A DNA stretch of 64,000 bases from Clostridiales bacterium (GCA_004557125.1 SFET01000008.1:1-64000), one strand, 5' to 3'; counted from the stretch's first letter, positions 35,000 to 44,260 are shown. The notes: generated by a model from the sequence alone, not told the origin. Program-made: numbers and translations.

Positions 35000-35863
35000 A
35001 TGGATATGGCTGAGAAGAACTATCGCGCCGAGCTGGTCGGCGTATTCGGCGATCCCGTGGACGGAAATCCCACGGGCGTGGTTGAGGAGGCGGGCTTTGC
35101 CGCCACCGGACTGAACTGGCGCTACCTCACCTGCCGCGTGCCGGTGGAGAAGCTGGCGGACGCCATGAAGGGCATGCGCGCCATGAACATGCAGGGCATC
35201 AACCTGACCATGCCCCACAAGGTAGCGGTACTGGAGTATCTGGATGAGCTGAGCGAGGCCGCGCGCATCGTGGGCGCGGTGAACACCGTCGCCGTGCGCG
35301 ACGGCAAGCTGTTCGGCGAGAACACCGACGGCAAGGGCTTTGTGCGCTCACTGACGGACGCCGGCATTTCCCTCGCGGGCAAGGTGGTGGCCATCCTGGG
35401 CGCGGGCGGCGCGGCCAAGGCCATCGGCGTGGAGTGCGCGCTGGCCGGTGCGAAGAAGCTGCACATCATCAACCGCAACCGGGAACGCGGCGAGGAGCTG
35501 GTGGAGGCCATCCGCAAGAACACCGCGGCCGCAGCCGAATTCCATCCCTGGCAGGGCACGGCGGAGATTCCCGCGGATGCGGACATCCTGATCAACGCCA
35601 CCTGCGTGGGTCTGGCGCCCAACGTGGACCAGTTCCCGGACGTGCGCTACGATCAGATCCGCCCCGGCATGCCGGTGTGCGACGTGGTGTTCAACCCCGC
35701 CATGCCGCTGTTCCTTAAGAAGGCCGAGGCCCAGGGCGCGCAGGTGATCACGGGTCTGGGCATGCTGGTGAACCAGGCCGCGCTGAACTTTGAGATCTGG
35801 ACCGGCGTCAAGGCGCCGCGCGAGGTCATGATGGAGGCGCTGAAGCGGGAATTCGAGGACTGA
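35000..35863 (+). CDS. aroE: Shikimate dehydrogenase-family protein, divergent substrate pocket
   Basis: The 287-residue protein has the AroE fold: NLTMPHK with the catalytic lysine, GAVNTVAVRDGKLFGENTDGKGF, the nucleotide loop ILGAGGAAKAIG, an INRNRER specificity loop and a GLGMLVNQAA segment. The N-terminal substrate loop differs: GDPVDGNPTGVVEEAGF replaces the usual G-PV--S-SP--HN, so the two serines that hold shikimate are not evident. I recall similar NPTG sequences in other Clostridia, so this may be a subfamily with a different polyol or quinate substrate. It is a single gene with its own promoter and terminator. Confidence 0.87.
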   Translation: MDMAEKNYRAELVGVFGDPVDGNPTGVVEEAGFAATGLNWRYLTCRVPVEKLADAMKGMRAMNMQGINLTMPHKVAVLEYLDELSEAARIVGAVNTVAVRDGKLFGENTDGKGFVRSLTDAGISLAGKVVAILGAGGAAKAIGVECALAGAKKLHIINRNRERGEELVEAIRKNTAAAAEFHPWQGTAEIPADADILINATCVGLAPNVDQFPDVRYDQIRPGMPVCDVVFNPAMPLFLKKAEAQGAQVITGLGMLVNQAALNFEIWTGVKAPREVMMEALKREFED

Positions 35864-35886
35864 TTCCCGGACTCCGACGGACGCAC

Positions 35887-35925
35887 AAGGGCCCGCCGCA
35901 CGTATGTGCGGCGGGCCCTTCAATT
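35887..35925. terminator. Bidirectional terminator between aroE and the ZIP gene
   Basis: A perfect 15-bp stem (35887-35901 with 35906-35920) with a 4-base loop between convergent genes. The stem ends in AAGG/CCTT and provides a short U run in both directions. Confidence 0.85.
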
Positions 35926-35969
35926 CTCTTCCTCAGCCGGTTTCCAACGGGTTCGCCGATCGCCCTCAA

Positions 35970-36758
35970 TCAGCCCAGCGCCACATCCAGCACCATCATC
36001 AGCGCAAAGCCCAGCGCCGCGCCGATGGTTCCGATGTTGGAGTGCGCGCCCGCCTGGGACTCGGGGATCAGCTCCTCCACCACCACGTAGATCATCGCGC
36101 CCGCCGCGAAGGCCAGGATGGCGGGCAGCGCGGGCTGGATCAGCGAGGTGAGCAGGATCGTCAGGATCGCGCCCACCGGCTCCACCACGCCGGAGAGGAA
36201 GCCGTAGGCAAAGGCGCGCCTGCGGCTCAGGCCCGTGCTCATCAGCGGCATGGAGATGATGGCGCCCTCGGGGAAGTTCTGAATCGCAATGCCCACGGCC
36301 AGGGCGAACGCGCCCGCCGTGGAGATCAGCGCGCTGCCGGAGAGCATACCCGCCAGCACCACGCCCACCGCCATGCCCTCCGGCAGGTTGTGCAGCGCCA
36401 CGGCCAGCACCAGCATCTTGGACTTGCCCAGGCCGCAGTGGCAGCCCTCGGGGCAGTCGGAATCCATGTGCATGTGGGGAATCAGCGTGTCCAGCAGCAG
36501 CAGGAAGCCGATGCCCGCCAGAAAGCCCAGCGCCGCGGGCAGCCAGGCCACGCCGCCGGCCGCCTCCGCCATCTCGATGGACGGAATCAGCAGCGACCAC
36601 ACCGACGCCGCAATCATCACGCCGGATGCAAAGCCCAGCAGCGCCTTTTGCAGCCGGGGCTGCATCTCCCCCTTCATCAGAAAGACCATCGCCGAACCCA
36701 GCGTGGTGCCCGCCAGCGGAATCACCGCGCCGAAGAATGCCAGTGCCGCGTTGCTCAT
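35970..36758 (-). CDS. ZIP-family divalent metal transporter
   Basis: The 262-residue protein has about eight hydrophobic segments. Helix 4 carries LHNLPEGMAVG and helix 5 carries QNFPEGAIIS, the paired metal-binding motifs of ZIP proteins of the ZupT/GufA type. A His/Cys-bearing loop (PHMHMDSDCPEGCHCG, about residues 93-110) probably collects metal. It imports zinc, iron or manganese. With the CDF exporter 4 kb away it might help set metal levels, but they are not in one operon. Confidence 0.93.
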   Translation of the reverse strand: MSNAALAFFGAVIPLAGTTLGSAMVFLMKGEMQPRLQKALLGFASGVMIAASVWSLLIPSIEMAEAAGGVAWLPAALGFLAGIGFLLLLDTLIPHMHMDSDCPEGCHCGLGKSKMLVLAVALHNLPEGMAVGVVLAGMLSGSALISTAGAFALAVGIAIQNFPEGAIISMPLMSTGLSRRRAFAYGFLSGVVEPVGAILTILLTSLIQPALPAILAFAAGAMIYVVVEELIPESQAGAHSNIGTIGAALGFALMMVLDVALG

Positions 36759-36831
36759 ATTTGTTCTCCCTTCTTCTGTACCGCCATCAAAAAGTGCCGG
36801 CTTTCCTATGGAAAGCCACCGTTGATTGTGC

Positions 36832-36837
36832 TATAAT
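36832..36837 (+). promoter_or_regulatory. -10 element for the small membrane protein and aldo/keto reductase
   Basis: TATAAT at 36832-36837; the -35 region (about 36809) is poor. Confidence 0.6.
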
Positions 36838-36902
36838 ACATGTGTTACTTATTATGTAACCGGCCCGTGCCGGTGAAAAACGCCCAAAGTGAGGAAATGT
36901 CC

Positions 36903-37157
36903 ATGAAAAACGCTGAAAAGATTTTCAATATCGGCCAGTTGCTGATGATTCTTGGATCGATCCTGTATCTGGTGGAGCTGGTGGTGCTGCGCAGCGAGGC
37001 GCTGACGCTGCCCATCGCCATCGTGTACATCATTTCCATGGTGCTGATGCTGATCGGCTGGATCGGCACCCGCGACGCGCGCAAGGCCCGCAAGGAGCAG
37101 CAGAAGCGCGAAGCCGAGGCCGCAAAGCAGGCCAAAAAGACCGGCGCAGCTGCCTGA
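36903..37157 (+). CDS. Small two-segment membrane protein
   Basis: The 84-residue protein has two hydrophobic segments (about 8-24 and 33-54) and a Lys/Ala/Glu-rich tail. I chose ATG 36903, six bases after GAGGAA. It is followed 17 bases later by the aldo/keto reductase and shares its transcript. I do not recognise a family. Confidence 0.72.
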   Translation: MKNAEKIFNIGQLLMILGSILYLVELVVLRSEALTLPIAIVYIISMVLMLIGWIGTRDARKARKEQQKREAEAAKQAKKTGAAA

Positions 37158-37174
37158 GAGAGGGAGGACGAAGG

Positions 37175-38179
37175 ATGATTTACGGTTCCGTACCCCATGT
37201 GGACAAGCCCGTATCCCGCATCGTGTTCGGCACGGCGACGCCGAAGATGTTCGCCGCCTTCCGCTCGGTCTATGAAAGCGCGCCGGACTTCGACCAGCGC
37301 CTGCAGACCGCCTTCGAGCTGCTGGACTCCATGTACGCCCTGGGCGTGAACTGCTTCGACTGCGCCGATCACTACGGCGAGGAGCCACTGGGCGAGTGGA
37401 TGGAGGCCCGGGGCCTGCGGGACAAGGTGGTGATCCTCGCCAAGGGCGCGCACCACAACCGCTGGCGCAAGCGCGTCACCGACTTCGACATCCTGCACGA
37501 CTGCCACAACACCCTGGCCAAGCTCAAGACGGATCATCTGGACATGTACCTGCTGCACCGTGACGATCCCAGCGTGCCCGTCGGGCCCATCGTGGACGTG
37601 CTGAACCGCCTGTACGACGAGGGCAAGATCGGCGCCATCGGCGCGTCCAACTGGACCCTCGAGCGCTTTCAGGAGGCCAACGACTACGCCCTGAAGCACA
37701 ATTTGCAACCCTTCAGCGTGGTCAGCCCCAACTTCGGCCTGGCGGATCAGGTGAACGATCCCTGGGGCGGCGGCTGCGTGACCATCTCCGGCCCCAACGG
37801 CAGGGCCGCCCGCCGCTTCTATGCCGAGAACCACATCCCGGTGTTCGCCTACTCCCCGCTGGCCCGGGGCTTCTTCTCCGGCCGGCTGGACAGCGCCCAT
37901 CCCGAGCGCGCCGCCGAGCTGCTGGACGAGGCCGGCGTGAAGGGCTACTGCTGCCCGGAGAACTTCGAGCGCCTGCGCCGCTGCGAGATCCTGGCGAAGG
38001 AGAAGGGCGTGCCGGTTGCGCAGATCGCCATGGCCTGGATCTTCAGCCACAAAGATCTGGACGTGTTCGCGCTGTCCGGCTCCACCAACGTGGAGAATCA
38101 GAAGCTGAACATCGCCGCCTGCGAATATCCGCTGACTGCAGAGGAGTGCGCCTGGCTGGATCTTACGTGCGAGCGCTGA
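37175..38179 (+). CDS. Aldo/keto reductase
   Basis: The 334-residue NAD(P)H-dependent oxidoreductase has the AKR tetrad: Asp and Tyr in FDCADHYGEE, Lys in VILAKGAHH, and His in YLLHRDD. The C-terminal cofactor-binding region includes FALSGSTNVENQ. It is closest in style to AKRs acting on sugars or polyols, but nothing nearby fixes a substrate. Confidence 0.9.
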   Translation: MIYGSVPHVDKPVSRIVFGTATPKMFAAFRSVYESAPDFDQRLQTAFELLDSMYALGVNCFDCADHYGEEPLGEWMEARGLRDKVVILAKGAHHNRWRKRVTDFDILHDCHNTLAKLKTDHLDMYLLHRDDPSVPVGPIVDVLNRLYDEGKIGAIGASNWTLERFQEANDYALKHNLQPFSVVSPNFGLADQVNDPWGGGCVTISGPNGRAARRFYAENHIPVFAYSPLARGFFSGRLDSAHPERAAELLDEAGVKGYCCPENFERLRRCEILAKEKGVPVAQIAMAWIFSHKDLDVFALSGSTNVENQKLNIAACEYPLTAEECAWLDLTCER

Positions 38180-38233
38180 TGCTGCGTGCAGCAACTCCCG
38201 GTCGCTTCAAGCATCGGTACAACTGAACAGACT

Positions 38234-38265
38234 GCGGCCCCGCCCGATTGGGCGGGGCCGCTTTG
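38234..38265. terminator. Bidirectional terminator between the reductase and the sugar ABC operon
   Basis: A perfect 12-bp stem (38234-38245 with 38250-38261), a 4-base loop, then TTT on the plus strand. It lies between convergent transcripts. Confidence 0.78.
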
Positions 38266-38301
38266 CGCAATCAGTGCGCAGACTTCAATCGATGCCGAAG
38301 A

Positions 38302-39315
38302 TTACAGGATGTCGATCCAGGCGTCAACGGTCTCGGTGTTGAACACATTCAGCTTGTTCAGGTACAGGATGGTGGCGCCTGCATCGTCCTTGGCTTCGAC
38401 GGTCAGGTCATAGTCACCAGCCACAACGTTGTCGCCGGCAGCGCCGGTGATGTCGCCGTTGACCAGAGCAACTGCCGCATAGGAGGCGACGTAGCCCAGG
38501 TCGATGGGGTTCCACAGGAAGGTCTCGTCGCAGATGCCAGCCTCGATGAAGGTCTTCATGTCGGAGGCCAGGGTCAGACCGGTGACCTTAACGTCGCGGC
38601 CGGCGTCCTGGATGCACTTGGAGACGGCGGGAGCGCCAACGGTGGTGGGAACGATCAGGCCCTTGAGGTCAGGATACTGGTTCAGCAGAGCCTGGGTCTC
38701 GTCGAAGGACTTCTGATACTCGTCATCGCCGTACACAACGCCGACGTACTCGATGTTGGCATAGGCCTCGTTGGCTTCCAGCTCCTCCTCGATGTAGGAG
38801 ATCCACAGGTTCTGGTTCGGAGCGGTGGCCATTGCGGACACGACGCCGATCTGGCCCTCGTAGTTCACGGACTTGGCGATGGACTCGAGCAGGGTCAGGC
38901 CGATGTTCTTGGCAGAGGAGGGCTGCACGTCCAGATCGCGGCCGGGATAGGCAACCTCAGCGTCGTAGGACACAACCTTGATGCCCTCTTCCATGGCCTG
39001 GGTGCACACGTCAACCAGAGCGTCGGGGTCGTTCGCGGAGATGACCAGAGCATCCACGCCCTTGGAGATGAAGTTCTCGATGATGCGGATGGCGCCGTCG
39101 CTGGAACCATCGTCGGGGCCGTCATGCTCGAAGGTGAAGCCGAGCTCGTCGGCAGCCTTCTGCACGCCTTCAACGGAAGCCTGGAAGTAGGCGTTACCGG
39201 ACTGCTTGTAAACGACGCCGATGTACAGGCCGTCGCCGGGCTTTGCCTCTGCAAAGGCAGAGGACAGGGTGAGCACGATCAGTGCTGCGAGGACGATTGC
39301 AAGGATTTTCTTCAT
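38302..39315 (-). CDS. Sugar ABC transporter substrate-binding protein (RhaS/LsrB/RbsB type)
   Basis: The 337-residue protein has a signal peptide ending about AFA-E at residue 22. The mature part follows the type I periplasmic sugar-binding fold: IGVVYKQSGNAYFQASVEGVQKAADELG, DALVISANDPDAL, VVSYDAEV, GLIVPTTVGAPAVSKCIQDAG, and LWNPIDLGYVASY. These resemble rhamnose and AI-2 binding proteins more than RbsB. It is the last gene of the operon, 66 bases after a permease and beyond a short GCC-rich stem-loop, as is common for highly expressed binding proteins. Confidence 0.88.
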   Translation of the reverse strand: MKKILAIVLAALIVLTLSSAFAEAKPGDGLYIGVVYKQSGNAYFQASVEGVQKAADELGFTFEHDGPDDGSSDGAIRIIENFISKGVDALVISANDPDALVDVCTQAMEEGIKVVSYDAEVAYPGRDLDVQPSSAKNIGLTLLESIAKSVNYEGQIGVVSAMATAPNQNLWISYIEEELEANEAYANIEYVGVVYGDDEYQKSFDETQALLNQYPDLKGLIVPTTVGAPAVSKCIQDAGRDVKVTGLTLASDMKTFIEAGICDETFLWNPIDLGYVASYAAVALVNGDITGAAGDNVVAGDYDLTVEAKDDAGATILYLNKLNVFNTETVDAWIDIL

Positions 39316-39381
39316 GAGAGTATCCTCCTTAAAATATTTTTTTGCCCTCAGGCAAAACTTGGACTGAGTTCAATGCGGCGA

Positions 39382-40449
39382 TCAGTGGGCCGCGGTCTCC
39401 GCGCGCTGCTTGCGCACGCGGTTTGCGTTCTTCACATCCTGCAGAATGTTGGGCAGCAGCACCGACAAAATCAGGATCACGCCGACGGAGAGGTTGACCG
39501 AGCTGTCCGCGAAGCCGAACAGCGTGCCCAGGCCGATCTTCACGATGCCGAAGATGAACAGGGAGATGACCGCGCCGATGACGCTGCCCTTGCCGCCGTC
39601 GGTGGAGAAGCCGCCGAGCACGGCTGCGGCGATGGCGTACATGTGGTAGCCGTCCATGATGTCCGCCTTGACGGAGGAGGACGTTGCGCCCACGAAGAAC
39701 AGGCCGGTCACGGCGCTCATCAGGCCCGCCACGATGTAGCAGCCCACCTTGATGCGGTCCACCCGGATGCCCGAGAAGCGCGCCGCCGTGGCGTTGGTGC
39801 CGATGGCGAAAATGCGGCGTCCGGTGGGCATCAGGTGCAGCACCACGAAGAAGATGGCTGCGCAGACCAGGAAGATGGGAATCATCACCGGGAGCTTGAA
39901 GGAGCCGCAATCAATCATGCTGTTCAGGTTCTTCAGCATGCCGAAGGTGTCATCCTTGAAGGTGATGGTCTCGCCGCCGATCAGCAGGTAGCTGAAGCCG
40001 CGGAAGAACAGCTGGGTGGCCAGCGTAATAATCATGGGGAAGAGCTCCTTGAAGCGCGTGACCAGAATGCCGTTGATCGCGCCGCAGAGCACGCCCACCA
40101 GCAGGCAGGCCGCGATGGACAGCGCGAAGGCCAGGCCGTTGCCCATGCCGCCGACGGTGAGCGCGCGGTAGAGCACCGCCAGCACCACCACGCTCAGCGT
40201 GGCGATTGCGCCCACGGAGATGTCCATGTCGCCCAGCGCCAGGATCAGCATCATGCCCAGCGTCATGAAGGAGTAGAGCATGTAAGGGCGCAGGGACTTG
40301 ATGATGTTGGCGAAGTTGAACACGTCCTTCTTGGCCAGGCCCGCCGCCAGATTCGCGGAGTCCTTCATATTAAAGACGATGCAGACCAGGGCCATCAGGC
40401 AAATCAGGAAGAACTCCCAGCTCTTGAAGAAGGATTTAACTTTTTTCAT
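39382..40449 (-). CDS. Sugar ABC transporter permease (RbsC family), second permease
   Basis: The 355-residue permease has eight to ten hydrophobic segments. Family features are LALGDMDISVGAIATLS, GAINGILVTRF, TNATAARFSGIRVDRIK and AAAVLGGFSTDGGKG. Its start overlaps the stop of the upstream permease by one base (TGATG). The two permeases form a heterodimer, the arrangement of rhamnose and AI-2 systems rather than ribose, which uses one RbsC. Confidence 0.9.
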   Translation of the reverse strand: MKKVKSFFKSWEFFLICLMALVCIVFNMKDSANLAAGLAKKDVFNFANIIKSLRPYMLYSFMTLGMMLILALGDMDISVGAIATLSVVVLAVLYRALTVGGMGNGLAFALSIAACLLVGVLCGAINGILVTRFKELFPMIITLATQLFFRGFSYLLIGGETITFKDDTFGMLKNLNSMIDCGSFKLPVMIPIFLVCAAIFFVVLHLMPTGRRIFAIGTNATAARFSGIRVDRIKVGCYIVAGLMSAVTGLFFVGATSSSVKADIMDGYHMYAIAAAVLGGFSTDGGKGSVIGAVISLFIFGIVKIGLGTLFGFADSSVNLSVGVILILSVLLPNILQDVKNANRVRKQRAETAAH

Positions 40450-41462
40450 CAGATGTTCCTCCTTGCCAGGTCCTGCTTGTTGGCGATGCGCTGGAGAATG
40501 ACGTTCAGCAGGATTGCGAACAGCAGCAGGATACCCTTCACAAATTCAGTGATCATCGAATTGCCGATGCCCAGCATCGGGATGGCGTTGTCGATCAGGG
40601 CGATCATCACCGCGCCGATCACCACGCCGGTGATCTTGCCGTAGCCGCCGGTGACGCTCACGCCGCCCAGCACGCAGGCCGCGATGGTGAACATCTCGTT
40701 GCCGTTCGCGGTGCCCTTTTCCACCGCGTTGTAGAAGCTCAGCCACATGACGCCCGCAAGGCCCGCGGTCGCGCCGCAGATCACGTGGGCCAGCACCTTG
40801 ATGCGGTTGATCGGCACGCCGCGCATCTGGGCCGCCTCGGCGTTGGAGCCGACGGCGTAGAGGTTGCGGCCGGTGCGGGTGTACTTGAGGAACACGCCGG
40901 TGAGCACCGTCACCGCAATGGCCATCCACACCAGCAGCGGAAGGCCCAGGAAGCTGTTGCCGGTCAGGAAGCTGGCAAAAGAGGGGGTCAGGTCGGTGGG
41001 GTTGATCTTGTTCATGCCCATCAGCCACTGCATGGGGATCAGCGCGCGCACGATGTAGCTGGTGGACAGGGTCACGATGATGGCGATGACCCGGCCGTAG
41101 CTCATCAGCACGCCGTTGACCGCGCCGATGAGTGCGCCGATGCCGATGCCCAGCGCGAACATCAGGAAGGTGGATTCAATCGCGCCCATGCCCATCAGCT
41201 TGCCGGCCACGCAGCCCACGAAGGCCAGGATGGCGGTGATGGAGATGTCGATGGAGCCCACCAGCAGCACGCACAGCATGCCGCAGGACATGACCATGTT
41301 GATGGAACCGTTCTTCAGAACGTTCATGTAGGACTTGGGGATGTAGCCCGGAACGCGGATGCTGATCGCCACCAGAAGCAGCACCAGCACCGCCAACAGC
41401 GGGATTTCGCGGTGCTCAATCAGCAGCGCGTACAGGGGCTTGCGCTCTTTCTTTGTCTGCAT
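40449..41462 (-). CDS. Sugar ABC transporter permease (RbsC family), first permease
   Basis: The 337-residue permease shows VLLVGSIDISITAILAFVGC, GAVNGVLMSYG, SNAEAAQMRGVPINRIKVLAHVICG and AACVLGGVSVTGGYG. It lies 18 bases after the ATPase gene and pairs with the next permease. Confidence 0.9.
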   Translation of the reverse strand: MQTKKERKPLYALLIEHREIPLLAVLVLLLVAISIRVPGYIPKSYMNVLKNGSINMVMSCGMLCVLLVGSIDISITAILAFVGCVAGKLMGMGAIESTFLMFALGIGIGALIGAVNGVLMSYGRVIAIIVTLSTSYIVRALIPMQWLMGMNKINPTDLTPSFASFLTGNSFLGLPLLVWMAIAVTVLTGVFLKYTRTGRNLYAVGSNAEAAQMRGVPINRIKVLAHVICGATAGLAGVMWLSFYNAVEKGTANGNEMFTIAACVLGGVSVTGGYGKITGVVIGAVMIALIDNAIPMLGIGNSMITEFVKGILLLFAILLNVILQRIANKQDLARRNI

Positions 41463-41480
41463 TTCTTCTGCTCCCTTCGG

Positions 41481-42971
41481 TCATTCCTTGCTCTTGGGCA
41501 TCGCTGCCTTGAGGATGGTGTCCTGGGTCAGGCCCTCCGCCTGGAACTCGGCGGAGACCTTGCCCTCGCTCATCACGTAGATGCGGTCGGACATGTTCAT
41601 GACCTCGGGCATCTCGGAGGAGATCATCAGGATGCCCATGCCCTGGGATGCCAGATCGCTCATGATCTCATAGATCTGGGCCTTGGAACCCACGTCCACG
41701 CCCTTGGTGGGCTCGTCGAGGATGATGAGCTTGGGATCCGCCGCCAGCTGCTTGGCCACAACCACCTTCTGCTGGTTGCCGCCGGAGAGCGCGCCGGTGT
41801 GGGTGTTGCTGTCGGGGGCCTTCACGGCCAGCAGCTTCTTCAGATCGTCGGAGAAGGTATATTCCTTGTTCTTGTTCAGGAAAATGCCGTAGATGCACTT
41901 CTCCAGAACGGAGAGGGAGATGTTGTAGTTGATGGACCAGGACAAAAGCAGCGCCTGCTTCTGCCGGTCCTCGGGCAGCAGGCCGATGCCCTTCTTCATG
42001 GCCTCGATGGGCTTGATGCCGGTGATCTTCTCGCCGCCAAAGTACACCTCGCCGCTGTCGGGCTTGGTGATGCCGAACACGGCCTCCATGACCTCGGTGC
42101 GGCCCGCGCCAACCAGGCCGGTCAGGCCCACGATCTCGCCGGCGTGCACGTTCAGGCTCACGTCCCTGAAGTAGCCCGTGCGGCTGAGCTTGTCGATCTT
42201 CAAAAGCTCCCCGCCGATCTCGGTCTTCTTCTTGGGGAAGAGCTGGGTGATCTCGCGGCCCACCATGTGGTGCACCAGGATGTGCTCCTCCACGGGCATG
42301 TCCCAGGTGCCGATGTACTGGGCGTCGCGGAACACGGTCACGCGGTCTGCAAGGCCGTAGATGTCCTCAAAGCGGTGGGAGATCAGGATGATGGCGGTGC
42401 CCTGGTCGCGCAGCTTGCGGGAGATGGCGTACAGATCCTCGCTCTCGCGGCGGGACAGCGCGGCGGTGGGCTCGTCCATGATCAGAATCTTCGCGTTCAT
42501 AGACAGTGCCTTGGCGATCTCGACCAGCTGCTGCTGGGCAACCGACAGGGAGCCCACGGAGACCGTCGGGCTGAAGTCCGCGCCCACGGAATCCAACAGC
42601 TTCTTTGCCTCCCTGTTGGCCTTGTTCCAGTTGATGAACGGGCCGCACTTGAACTCGTGGCCGATGAAGATGTTCTCCGCCACGGACAGGTCGGGGTAGG
42701 ACGCGGCGTGCTGGTAGATGGCCGCGATGCCGTACTTCTGGGCGACGATGGGATCGCTCATGACCACCTTCTTGCCCTCCAGGATGATCTCGCCGCCGTC
42801 CGGCTGATGCACGCCCGTCAGGGTCTTGATGAAGGTGGATTTGCCCGCGCCGTTTTCGCCCACCAGCGCGTGGATCTCGCCCGGCTTCAGATTGAAGCGC
42901 ACCTTGTCCAGTGCCTTCACGCCGGGGAAGATCTTCGTAATGTCATTGAGCTCGAGTATGTACTCTGACAT
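41481..42971 (-). CDS. Sugar ABC transporter ATPase, two ATPase domains (RbsA/RhaT type)
   Basis: The 496-residue protein carries two ATPase halves. The first (1-230) has Walker A GENGAGKST, signature LSVAQQQLVEIAKAL and Walker B ILIMDEPTAAL. The second (250-490) has the usual degenerate P-loop (GLVGAGRTE), signature LSGGNQQKVVVAKQL and LIILDEPTKGVD. It is first in the operon, with the strong Shine-Dalgarno GGAGGTAA. Confidence 0.93.
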   Translation of the reverse strand: MSEYILELNDITKIFPGVKALDKVRFNLKPGEIHALVGENGAGKSTFIKTLTGVHQPDGGEIILEGKKVVMSDPIVAQKYGIAAIYQHAASYPDLSVAENIFIGHEFKCGPFINWNKANREAKKLLDSVGADFSPTVSVGSLSVAQQQLVEIAKALSMNAKILIMDEPTAALSRRESEDLYAISRKLRDQGTAIILISHRFEDIYGLADRVTVFRDAQYIGTWDMPVEEHILVHHMVGREITQLFPKKKTEIGGELLKIDKLSRTGYFRDVSLNVHAGEIVGLTGLVGAGRTEVMEAVFGITKPDSGEVYFGGEKITGIKPIEAMKKGIGLLPEDRQKQALLLSWSINYNISLSVLEKCIYGIFLNKNKEYTFSDDLKKLLAVKAPDSNTHTGALSGGNQQKVVVAKQLAADPKLIILDEPTKGVDVGSKAQIYEIMSDLASQGMGILMISSEMPEVMNMSDRIYVMSEGKVSAEFQAEGLTQDTILKAAMPKSKE

Positions 42972-43284
42972 GGTATTACCTCCGCTTCCTGCGTTTTCCC
43001 ACGAGGTTCGACGAAGGGCGCGGCCGCATCGATGTCAACATTCCAGAATCCGCGCCCAATATGTTCACAATGTTGGCCTCCGGATTCCACAGTTCAATGC
43101 CGGTGTTCTCCACATTCCCTTCGATTCATTCAAATATTCCGCACTTGAATGTTCGCATAATTTGATATATAATAGTATAAATCGTTAAAAGCATGTTGTC
43201 ATTGCCAAGTGTTGGTGCATAATTACGGAATCTTGGCATTTTATCTTCCCGTGAACGATTGCAAAAGAAGGAGAGAAATCAGCC
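42972..43284. promoter_or_regulatory. Divergent control region between the sugar ABC operon and the AraC gene
   Basis: The 313-base region carries a clear plus-strand promoter for the regulator: TTGAAT (43145-43150), 17-bp spacer, TATAAT (43168-43173). On the minus strand TTGACA (43033-43038) has no good -10 at the right distance, which fits a promoter needing an activator. Several short ATTCC / GGAAT segments (near 43040, 43084, 43114, 43135) are possible operator half-sites. Confidence 0.6.
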
Positions 43285-44205
43285 ATGGCGGGTGTGAAAC
43301 TGAGCTTCAACCTGGATCTGACGGACGAGTCCCTGTGGATCACGGTGACGGCCTCCCAGGCTGTGCGCTCCTCCATCGCCTATGTGCAGGAGCTGGGGGA
43401 TTTCTACTGCGGCCCGGACTACTACACCACCCGTGAAAACCTGCCCTCCTACCTGATCAAGATGTGCGTCAGCGGTGAAGGCACGCTGGATTACGACGGT
43501 CAGAGCTACGTCATTCGCCCGGGCCACCTGTTCTGGATCGACTGCACCAAGCCCCAGTACTACCGCACCTCGCCCGCAAAGGGCAACTGGCACATTCTGT
43601 GGGTGCACTTCTACGGCGCGCCCTGCGAGGCCTACTACAAGCTGTTCCTGGCGCAGAACGAGGGCCGCGTGGTGGTGCGTCCCAGCTCGGACATGGCCAT
43701 CCGCAGCACGCTGGACACGCTGCTCAAGCTGTATCTGGAGGGCGGCAACACGCTGCAGGACGACGTGCAGGCCTCGGCCATGCTGACCCAGCTGATGTCC
43801 CACTGCATCCACGCGGCCGGCATGCACAGCGCCAACCGCCTGCCCACCTACGTGATCGACGCCCGCAGCTACATCAACCTGCACTACGCCGAGCGCGTCA
43901 CACTGGACGATCTCTCCCACGCCATCTCCATCAACAAGTTCTACCTGCAGAAGCTGTTCAAGCGCTGCATCGGACTTTCGCCCAACGAATACCTGATCCA
44001 CACCCGCCTGACCCACGCCAAGCAGCTGCTGCGCAGCACCTCCACGCCCATCAACCAGATCGTCATGGACGTGGGCTTCAACAACATCGGCCACTTCATC
44101 ACGCTGTTCAAGCGGTACGAGGGCATCACCCCCAGCGCCTACCGCAGGCGCTGGTACAACCCCGACGCGCCCGTCCTCTCCGACGAGGAGGAAGCGGAGG
44201 AATGA
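43285..44205 (+). CDS. AraC-family transcriptional regulator
   Basis: The 306-residue protein has an N-terminal cupin-type sensor domain (about 20-170: DYDGQSYVIRPGHLFWID, WHILWVHFYG) and a C-terminal double helix-turn-helix (about 190-295: LSHAISINKFYLQKLFKRCIG, NEYLIHTRLTHAKQLL, MDVGFNNIGHFITLFKRYEG). Divergent from the sugar transporter, it probably activates that operon when its sugar is present. The start follows AAGGAGAG. Confidence 0.93.
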   Translation: MAGVKLSFNLDLTDESLWITVTASQAVRSSIAYVQELGDFYCGPDYYTTRENLPSYLIKMCVSGEGTLDYDGQSYVIRPGHLFWIDCTKPQYYRTSPAKGNWHILWVHFYGAPCEAYYKLFLAQNEGRVVVRPSSDMAIRSTLDTLLKLYLEGGNTLQDDVQASAMLTQLMSHCIHAAGMHSANRLPTYVIDARSYINLHYAERVTLDDLSHAISINKFYLQKLFKRCIGLSPNEYLIHTRLTHAKQLLRSTSTPINQIVMDVGFNNIGHFITLFKRYEGITPSAYRRRWYNPDAPVLSDEEEAEE

Positions 44206-44217
44206 ACTCCACAGCAA

Positions 44218-44260
44218 GGGGCGGCGGTTCCATTGATGGAACCGCCGCCCCAGTATTTTT
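44218..44260. terminator. Bidirectional terminator between araC-type gene and RCC1 gene
   Basis: A perfect 16-bp inverted repeat (44218-44233 with 44236-44251) lies between convergent genes, followed by AGTATTTTT on the plus strand. Confidence 0.85.

Noticed and set aside
32381..35218. Minus-strand open frame of 945 codons
   Set aside because: It is the complement of the NlpC/P60 gene and the start of aroE, with His/Gln/Gly-rich shadow sequence and no domain.
38248..40644. Plus-strand open frame of about 800 codons
   Set aside because: It lies opposite the sugar-binding protein and permease genes, which have clear motifs; its own sequence is shadow.
42972..43284. A definite sigma-A promoter for the sugar ABC operon
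   Set aside because: A good -35 (TTGACA on the minus strand at 43033-43038) has no matching -10; only the promoter for the AraC gene is convincing.
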